Source: Hyphomicrobiales bacterium (GTDB taxonomy: Bacteria > Pseudomonadota > Alphaproteobacteria > Rhizobiales > Rhizobiaceae). Taken from it: DNA of 55,772 nucleotides. Both the position numbers and the translations under genes were made by a program. The stretch covers positions 1 to 55,772 of the forward strand of contig UBXV01000020.1 of the NCBI GenBank assembly GCA_900469625.1, given 5' to 3'. The notes under the pieces are model-generated. The model was not told the DNA's origin, searched no databases, and worked only from the letters and a program-made list of their open reading frames with translations. Below, piece by piece: positions 51,725-55,772 of this stretch; the first letter of the stretch is position 1, and each line of letters opens with the position of its first letter.

Positions 51725-52534
51725 TCAGCCCCAGGTCAGTGGATCGAGCCGCAGGTAGAATTCGAGGCGGGCAGCATCGGGCGCGGCGACCCCCAGCGTC
51801 TCGAAAAGCACCGCCGCTGCATGTCCTTCCTGCTCCGCCGTCTCCCAGCTTTCTCGCGCGTTGGCGATCATCAATGCCAGGTCAGCGTAACGGTCAGCCG
51901 TTCCCAGGCGCCCAAGATCGATCATTCCGGTGCAGCGTAGAGTATGGGGGTCGACCATGATATTGGGCATGCAAGGGTCGCCGTGGCAAATCACCCTGCC
52001 TGTCGCCTCCTGCTCGAGGCGAAGTGCCAGGTCCCGCTCCACCCGTGCCAGCAGCTCAGCCGCGGGCGTCTTCCGATCGTCGTCGGGCAGGAAATCGGGA
52101 TTGACGGCATTGCGCGCGACCACGTCCATGGCCCGCCCGAAAATCGGCGCGAGGCTGCGATCGAAAGGGCATTGGCCGGCATCCAGCGCATGAAGCGCTG
52201 CGAGTTGCCGAGCCATGGAAGGCCAGGCCGAAAGCAGGTCGGTCGCCGACAGCGCCGCGGCCGGCACGCCTTCTATCGCGGTCATAATCAGGCAGGCACC
52301 TTGCTCGGCCACGTGCCAGCCGATCACCTCCGGCGTCAGGACGCCCCTGTCTTGCAGCCACAGGAGCCGATCGCGCTCGCCCGCGAGCTCCACCACCCGT
52401 GCTGCGTCCGCCACCTTCGCAAAGGCTCGCCCATCGCTGCGCCGGTAGACGGCGTCACCGGAGGCTCCGGCCACGACCGGCCCCCATTCGAAGGGCGAAC
52501 GCTGGAGCAATTCCGGTGTCAAACTCAAGACCAC
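51725..52534 (-). CDS. aph(3''): Aminoglycoside 3''-phosphotransferase, StrA/APH(3'')-I-like
   Basis: The 269-residue kinase has the aminoglycoside phosphotransferase catalytic loop CHGDPCMPNIMVD (catalytic Asp 186), the metal-binding Asp 206 in MIDLGRLGTADRYADLALM and the C-terminal EFYLRLDPLTWG. From memory these segments, the GERDRLLWL and RNAVNPDFLPD segments and the length (267) match streptomycin phosphotransferase StrA/APH(3'')-Ib closely over the whole protein. It would phosphorylate the 3''-OH of streptomycin. Base composition is not obviously foreign and no mobile element is adjacent, so it looks intrinsic. Not aligned; identity unmeasured. Confidence 0.88.
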   Translation of the reverse strand: MVLSLTPELLQRSPFEWGPVVAGASGDAVYRRSDGRAFAKVADAARVVELAGERDRLLWLQDRGVLTPEVIGWHVAEQGACLIMTAIEGVPAAALSATDLLSAWPSMARQLAALHALDAGQCPFDRSLAPIFGRAMDVVARNAVNPDFLPDDDRKTPAAELLARVERDLALRLEQEATGRVICHGDPCMPNIMVDPHTLRCTGMIDLGRLGTADRYADLALMIANARESWETAEQEGHAAAVLFETLGVAAPDAARLEFYLRLDPLTWG

Positions 52535-52737
52535 GGCTCCTTCGATCTTTGAATGGCTTGTGTTAGTTGGGTGCCGCCAGCAAAGATTGCAACGCTTGAA
52601 CGAACGGCCTTTTGCCTCATCAGTCCGGTCATCGCAGGCGTATCACGCGTCGCTGGCCTCCGACGGCAAGGCGACGGCCGTTCACGGCCAACGGTTGCGG
52701 TCATAGGACCACTGAAAAAAGCGAAGGACAGGCAGAC

Positions 52738-53142
52738 ATGAACCAGACGCTCGCACTCATTGCACTTGTCGTTCGGGACTATGACGAGGCGATCGATTTC
52801 TATGTCAACACGCTGGGTTTCATCCTGGTCGAGGACAGTTATCAGCCCGAGCAGGACAAGCGCTGGGTCGTCGTCAAGCCAGCAGGCGACGGCAGCACGT
52901 CCTTGCTGCTTGCGCGCGCTTCCACGGCGCACCAGCAAGACTATATCGGCGACCAGGCCGGCGGGCGGGTGTTTCTCTTCCTGCGAACCGACGATTTCTG
53001 GCGCGACCATAAAACCCTGGTGGCGCGCGGCGTCGAATTCATCAGGGACCCAAAGGAGGCATCCTACGGGACCGTCGCGGTCTTCAAGGATCTCTACGGC
53101 AACCTCTGGGATCTCGTGCAGTTTACCGACGGCCGGGCCTGA
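52738..53142 (+). CDS. VOC (glyoxalase/bleomycin-resistance) family protein
   Basis: The 134-residue protein (ATG 52738, MNQTLALIALVVRDYDEAIDF) has the paired beta-alpha-beta-beta-beta units of the VOC family: the YDEAIDFYVNTLGF start, and FKDLYGNLWDLVQF at the end with the Glu/Gln metal side unclear. VOC enzymes include glyoxalases and dioxygenases; substrate unknown. It is divergent from the aminoglycoside phosphotransferase gene across a 203-bp spacer in which no extra gene is called. Confidence 0.87.
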   Translation: MNQTLALIALVVRDYDEAIDFYVNTLGFILVEDSYQPEQDKRWVVVKPAGDGSTSLLLARASTAHQQDYIGDQAGGRVFLFLRTDDFWRDHKTLVARGVEFIRDPKEASYGTVAVFKDLYGNLWDLVQFTDGRA

Positions 53143-53249
53143 GGGGGCCTGCTGGCACGATCTCCGATAGACCTGGCGGGCAACGCCTCGCTCGGGCGGC
53201 GTGAGCGACACCTTTCGCTCGCCTCGGGCGGCATGGGCTTGACTTATCC

Positions 53250-53292
53250 ATAACTCGGCAGCTATGCATTCAATCCATAGCCAGAGAGTTAT
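53250..53292. promoter_or_regulatory. 43-bp extended dyad at the start of the ArsR gene
   Basis: Outer arms ATAACTC (53250-53256) and GAGTTAT (53286-53292), inner arms GCTATG (53261-53266) and CATAGC (53276-53281), all with the same centre at 53271 and equal 4-bp gaps. The ATG at 53264 lies inside it. This is a likely operator for the ArsR protein itself. Confidence 0.65.
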
Positions 53293-53623
53293 TGATTTGA
53301 CGCAGCTACCACACGAAATCCTGTTCAAGACACTTGCCGACCCGACCCGACGGGCGATCTTCGAGCGACTCTGCCGCGAAGGCGACCAGACCGTTGGCGC
53401 GCTCACGGCACATGCCGGGATTTCGCAGCCCGCCGTTTCAAAGCATCTCGGCGTGCTGAAGCGTGCCGGCCTGGTGCGCGACCGGCACGAGGGCCGCCTG
53501 ACGCATTATAGCGCCGAGCTCGGTGCGCTCGACCCGCTGGTCGGCTGGGCCAAAGAGATGACCGGATTCTGGCAGAACCGGTTTGATGACCTTGAAGACC
53601 TTTTGAAAAGGATGGACCAATGA
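53264..53623 (+). CDS. ArsR-family transcriptional regulator (SRPBCC-linked type)
   Basis: The 119-residue protein (from ATG 53264) has a winged helix: LPHEILFKTLADPTRRAIFE, then SQPAVSKHLGVLKRAGLVRD and RHEGRLTHYSAE. This small ArsR type regulates a following SRPBCC gene, as here (ATGA overlap). The ATG sits within the 43-bp dyad; TTG 53297 (MTQLPHEIL) with AGAGAG at 53283-53288 is a plausible alternative start giving the usual family N-terminus. No metal-binding cysteines, so it is not an arsenic sensor of the classical kind. Confidence 0.9.
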   Translation: MHSIHSQRVIDLTQLPHEILFKTLADPTRRAIFERLCREGDQTVGALTAHAGISQPAVSKHLGVLKRAGLVRDRHEGRLTHYSAELGALDPLVGWAKEMTGFWQNRFDDLEDLLKRMDQ

Positions 53624-54030
53624 CCCAAGCTGCAACCGAAACGCTGACCGTCGTCGTTGAACGGGAGGTGCCCTATCCGGCCGAGAAGATCTGGCGGGCA
53701 TTGACCCAGCCGCACCTGATCGAGGAATGGCTGATGAAGAACGACTTCAGCCCGAACAAGGGGCATCAGTTCAGGCTCACGGCCGACTGGGGCGCGGTCG
53801 ACTGCCAGGTGCAGGCGGTCGAACCCAACAGGTCACTGTCCTACACCTGGGACACCAAGGGCCTGAAGAGCGTCGTCACCTGGACGCTGACATCAACAGG
53901 TTCAGGCACCCGACTGCGCATGGAACAGTCCGGTTTCCGGCCGGATCAGCAGCCATATTATCAGGGTGCGCAGGCCGGATGGCCGAGGTTCGTTTCCGCG
54001 CTCGAGCAGGTCCTGGAGCGGCTCGACTGA
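53620..54030 (+). CDS. SRPBCC (AHSA1-like) ligand-binding domain protein
   Basis: The 136-residue protein has the AHSA1/START-like pattern: VEREVPYPAEKIWRALTQPHLIEEWLM at the start and EQSGF and ALEQVLERLD near the end. Members bind hydrophobic ligands, but the ligand is unknown. It overlaps the ArsR stop (ATGA), so the two are coupled and it may titrate or sense the ArsR signal. Confidence 0.9.
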   Translation: MTQAATETLTVVVEREVPYPAEKIWRALTQPHLIEEWLMKNDFSPNKGHQFRLTADWGAVDCQVQAVEPNRSLSYTWDTKGLKSVVTWTLTSTGSGTRLRMEQSGFRPDQQPYYQGAQAGWPRFVSALEQVLERLD

Positions 54031-54106
54031 CGAACCGCCCGAGACACCGCGTTCACGCCGGGCGGATCATCCGGTCCGTCCCGCCTGGTATTTTGAGGAG
54101 GTGCCA

Positions 54107-54319
54107 ATGAACTGGAGCAATTGCATTCGACAGGTCCACCGCTGGACGTCTGTTGTCTTTGCGGTGATCGTCGCTTCGATTTTCGCCACACTGGGGCTGG
54201 GCAAACAGCCGGCCGAATGGGTCTATTTCCTGCCGCTGTTTCCGCTCGCGATCCTGCTTGCCACCGGACTTTACATGTTCGCCCTGCCCTATCTTGGCGG
54301 CCGTCGCACGATCGGATAG
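54107..54319 (+). CDS. Small two-helix membrane protein
   Basis: The 70-residue protein (ATG 54107 after GAGGAGGTG at 54095-54103) has two membrane helices, about residues 13-30 (WTSVVFAVIVASIFATLGLG) and 40-63 (VYFLPLFPLAILLATGLYMF). It lies in the ArsR-SRPBCC operon and before the DUF1801 gene. No function is known; the strong ribosome-binding site and position make it a real gene. Confidence 0.82.
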   Translation: MNWSNCIRQVHRWTSVVFAVIVASIFATLGLGKQPAEWVYFLPLFPLAILLATGLYMFALPYLGGRRTIG

Positions 54320-54330
54320 GAGCAGGCGCA

Positions 54331-54828
54331 ATGGGCGAAAAGACACCCAAAAGGCCGGCAAAACCGTTGGAAAAGCCGGCGGCGACGAAAGCCAGGCCGG
54401 GCGGGACCGCACCGATTGAACCCGGCGACGTTCCGCTTCTTTCCGGCGGCAATCCACAAATCGCCAAGGGCTATGGCGACGCCCCGGTAAAGGCCTACAT
54501 CGCGGCCATGCCGGGCTGGAAGAGCGCTGTGGGAAAGCGGCTCGACGAATTGATCGAACGCGCGGTGCCCGATGTCTACAAGGCGGTGAAATGGAACTCC
54601 CCGCTCTACGGCGTCGAGGGCGAGGGCTGGTTCCTCGGCATTCATGTCTTCACCAAGTACATCAAGGTGGCGTTCTTCCGGGGCGCAGCGCTCGATCCGG
54701 TGCCGCCGGGACAGTCGAAGCAGAAGGATGTGCGCTATCTCGACATTCGCGAAGACATGGCGCTCGACGAGAAGCAGTTTTCCGACTGGGTGAAGCAAGC
54801 CAGGCAACTGCCCGGAGAGCGTATGTGA
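54331..54828 (+). CDS. DUF1801 domain protein
   Basis: The 165-residue protein (ATG 54331, AGGAG at 54318-54322) has a basic Lys/Pro-rich head (residues 1-35) and a DUF1801 domain (about 50-160; YIAAMPGWKSAVGKRLDELI, AVKWNSPLYGVEGEGWFL, ADIRED-like DIREDMALDEKQF). DUF1801 proteins are small, YdhG-like and of unknown function, often found with ArsR-SRPBCC genes as here. Last gene of the operon. Confidence 0.85.
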   Translation: MGEKTPKRPAKPLEKPAATKARPGGTAPIEPGDVPLLSGGNPQIAKGYGDAPVKAYIAAMPGWKSAVGKRLDELIERAVPDVYKAVKWNSPLYGVEGEGWFLGIHVFTKYIKVAFFRGAALDPVPPGQSKQKDVRYLDIREDMALDEKQFSDWVKQARQLPGERM

Positions 54829-54880
54829 CGGTTCGCGGGGCGCAGGCGCGCGCGTCCTTCGTCGGCAGTGCCCGTTGCCG

Positions 54881-54895
54881 TTAAGCCTTTGTTAA
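54881..54895. promoter_or_regulatory. CtrA-like motif TTAA-N7-TTAA
   Basis: TTAA (54881-54884), seven bases, TTAA (54892-54895), followed by G instead of the preferred C. It lies about 103-117 bp upstream of the small gene at 54998. A weaker match than the site at 37124. Confidence 0.3.
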
Positions 54896-54927
54896 GCATA
54901 GCTTGAACCGCAACATGTCACGCACTT

Positions 54928-54948
54928 GGGGACGCCGGTGGCATCCCC
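54928..54948 (+). promoter_or_regulatory. Imperfect hairpin upstream of the gene at 54998
   Basis: GGGGACGCC (54928-54936) and GGCATCCCC (54940-54948) can pair except for two central bases, around a GGT loop. It lies between the CtrA-like motif and the small gene and is followed by TAAG. Could be an attenuator, terminator of the upstream operon or a mRNA leader element. Confidence 0.3.
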
Positions 54949-54997
54949 TAAGTACACGATCATCATCCGATGCTGGGTGATTCGACGGAGTGACATG

Positions 54998-55204
54998 ATG
55001 TCAATGGAACAAGAGGCGGCCGCGCAGGCGCTGGCCCTCGATCGATCGGTCAGCGATGCCGAAATCACCATCGCCCTTTCCCACGCGCAGAACGCAATCG
55101 CCGCAGCCGGCCAGATCCAGTCCACGGGCCTGCGTCGCGCCATGCAGGTCAAGGATGCGCTCGAGGGCGCGTTGCGGCTCCGCAGCCTGGCCGCCGGGCG
55201 ATAG
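54998..55204 (+). CDS. Small helical hypothetical protein
   Basis: The 68-residue protein starts at ATG 54998 (GGAG at 54987-54990, spacing 7), or at the ATG one codon earlier. It is Ala-rich and strongly helical (EAAAQALALDRSVSDAEITI, then ALSHAQNAIAAAGQIQSTGL), with no membrane helix or known domain. Codon use matches its neighbours. Function unknown. Confidence 0.65.
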   Translation: MSMEQEAAAQALALDRSVSDAEITIALSHAQNAIAAAGQIQSTGLRRAMQVKDALEGALRLRSLAAGR

Positions 55205-55295
55205 GAAGGCTTTAGCCGGGACGCGCCAACGGCCACCGCCCGGTAAGAAATTGCCGCTGACGCTCCACGTTTTGCACCATCACACAGGATACACG

Positions 55296-55484
55296 ATGCA
55301 ACTGATGTCCATGCCGGCCGTTGCCGGCATATCCCTGGGCGTTGCGATCGCCACTGTCTTCTCCGGCAAGCACCGCGCAAAGCCAGTCGGCGAGAAGACC
55401 CTGACCTTCCTCGGCAGCTTCCTGGCCACCGTTTTCAGCCTGTTCGTCCTCAACTTCGGCGTCTTCTACTTCCAGCCATCCTGA
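55296..55484 (+). CDS. Small two-helix membrane protein
   Basis: The 62-residue protein (ATG 55296, AGGAT about 9 bases upstream) has two membrane helices, about residues 7-24 (AVAGISLGVAIATVF) and 36-58 (LTFLGSFLATVFSLFVLNFG), joined by a basic loop (GKHRAKPVGEK). It lies alone 91 bp after the previous small gene. No family recognised. Confidence 0.7.
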   Translation: MQLMSMPAVAGISLGVAIATVFSGKHRAKPVGEKTLTFLGSFLATVFSLFVLNFGVFYFQPS

Positions 55485-55541
55485 CCGTGTCTTGCGAAAC
55501 GGAAGGATGGCCGGGCGTCTCCATGTCTTACCCAAATCCCG

Positions 55542-55772
55542 CTAGGCAACGGCCCGCAAGCCGGGGTCGGGAATGGGGACGGCAGCCATCAAAGCCCGCG
55601 TATATGGATCCTGAGGGTTTTCGAACACTGCCCGGCGCGGGCCCATCTCAACGATGCGGCCTGCACGCATGACGGCGACATGGTGCGACATGCGCTCGAT
55701 GACGGCCATGTCGTGGGAGACGAAGAGGTAGGCAAGTCCCATCGTCTCCTGAAGCTCCAGCATCAGGTCGAG
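55542..55772 (-). CDS. Dipeptide/oligopeptide ABC transporter ATPase, 3' end
   Basis: Only the last ~76 codons lie in the window; the gene continues beyond its right edge. The frame is open at the edge ([12 protein letters not shown]). Visible are the H-loop [19 protein letters not shown], the [10 protein letters not shown] strand and the [16 protein letters not shown] segment diagnostic of DppD/DppF/OppF-type ATPases, which power peptide or glutathione importers. The catalytic Walker motifs lie outside. Confidence 0.88.
   Translation of the reverse strand, partial: LDLMLELQETMGLAYLFVSHDMAVIERMSHHVAVMRAGRIVEMGPRRAVFENPQDPYTRALMAAVPIPDPGLRAVA

Overview
The window reads as one 55.8-kb stretch of high-GC chromosome or large replicon from an alphaproteobacterium, most likely Rhizobiaceae (Ensifer/Sinorhizobium/Rhizobium-like). 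This is inferred from the cyo operon with SURF1 and a divergent MFS gene, a FixJ-like regulator, DUF1127, TGA-N9-TCA (RirA-type) and TTAA-N7-TTAAC (CtrA-type) motifs, and codon use. No rRNA, tRNA, CRISPR array, transposase or integrase was seen.

Layout. 1-7.5 kb: 3' part of a giant autotransporter adhesin with long internal tandem repeats. 7.7-9.7 kb: SDR enzyme, Crp/Fnr regulator bracketed by two 14-bp palindromes, and a PmtA-like methyltransferase. 9.7-14.7 kb (minus): cyoABCD cytochrome bo3-type ubiquinol oxidase plus SURF1, divergent from an MFS transporter. 16.4-18.5 kb: LysR regulator, SDR enzyme and a tautomerase broken by one extra G. 18.6-20.4 kb: an uncharacterised protein, a secreted protein with 13 Asn-Ser-Ser-Ser repeats, and a DUF2809 membrane protein. 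20.4-31.4 kb (minus): an 11-kb xenosiderophore uptake locus (binding protein, FecCD permease, ATPase, an unknown GATase-like protein, AraC regulator, TonB-dependent receptor, and two YbtPQ/IrtAB-like ABC half-transporters), with no biosynthesis genes. 31.7-37.0 kb: a second large outer-membrane protein with 11 cadherin-like repeats and an autotransporter barrel.

37.3-44.8 kb: ilvD with a divergent LysR gene, then a divergent Lrp regulator and a sulfur module (cysteine-desulfurase-like enzyme, persulfide-dioxygenase-like MBL protein, TauE/SafE exporter), then a frameshifted DUF899 gene. 45-47.5 kb: DnaQ-like exonuclease, sterol-desaturase-like hydroxylase, RNase HI and a small hypothetical protein. 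47.9-50.7 kb: histidine kinase, FixJ-type response regulator and a secreted HbpS/GlcG-like protein. 51-55.8 kb: two candidate tiny genes, DUF1127, a chromosomal relative of the streptomycin phosphotransferase StrA, a VOC protein, an ArsR-SRPBCC-membrane protein-DUF1801 operon with a striking 43-bp dyad at its start, small proteins, and the 3' end of a peptide ABC ATPase.

Stand-out points are the xenosiderophore locus carrying two different inner-membrane routes and an unknown protein, the predicted cysteine-sulfur to sulfite module, the kinase/regulator/HbpS triad, the StrA-like gene, the palindromes at both ends of the Crp/Fnr gene, the (NSSS)13 protein, and two genes each broken by a single-base indel. 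All functional statements are by eye from sequence motifs; no database search was run.
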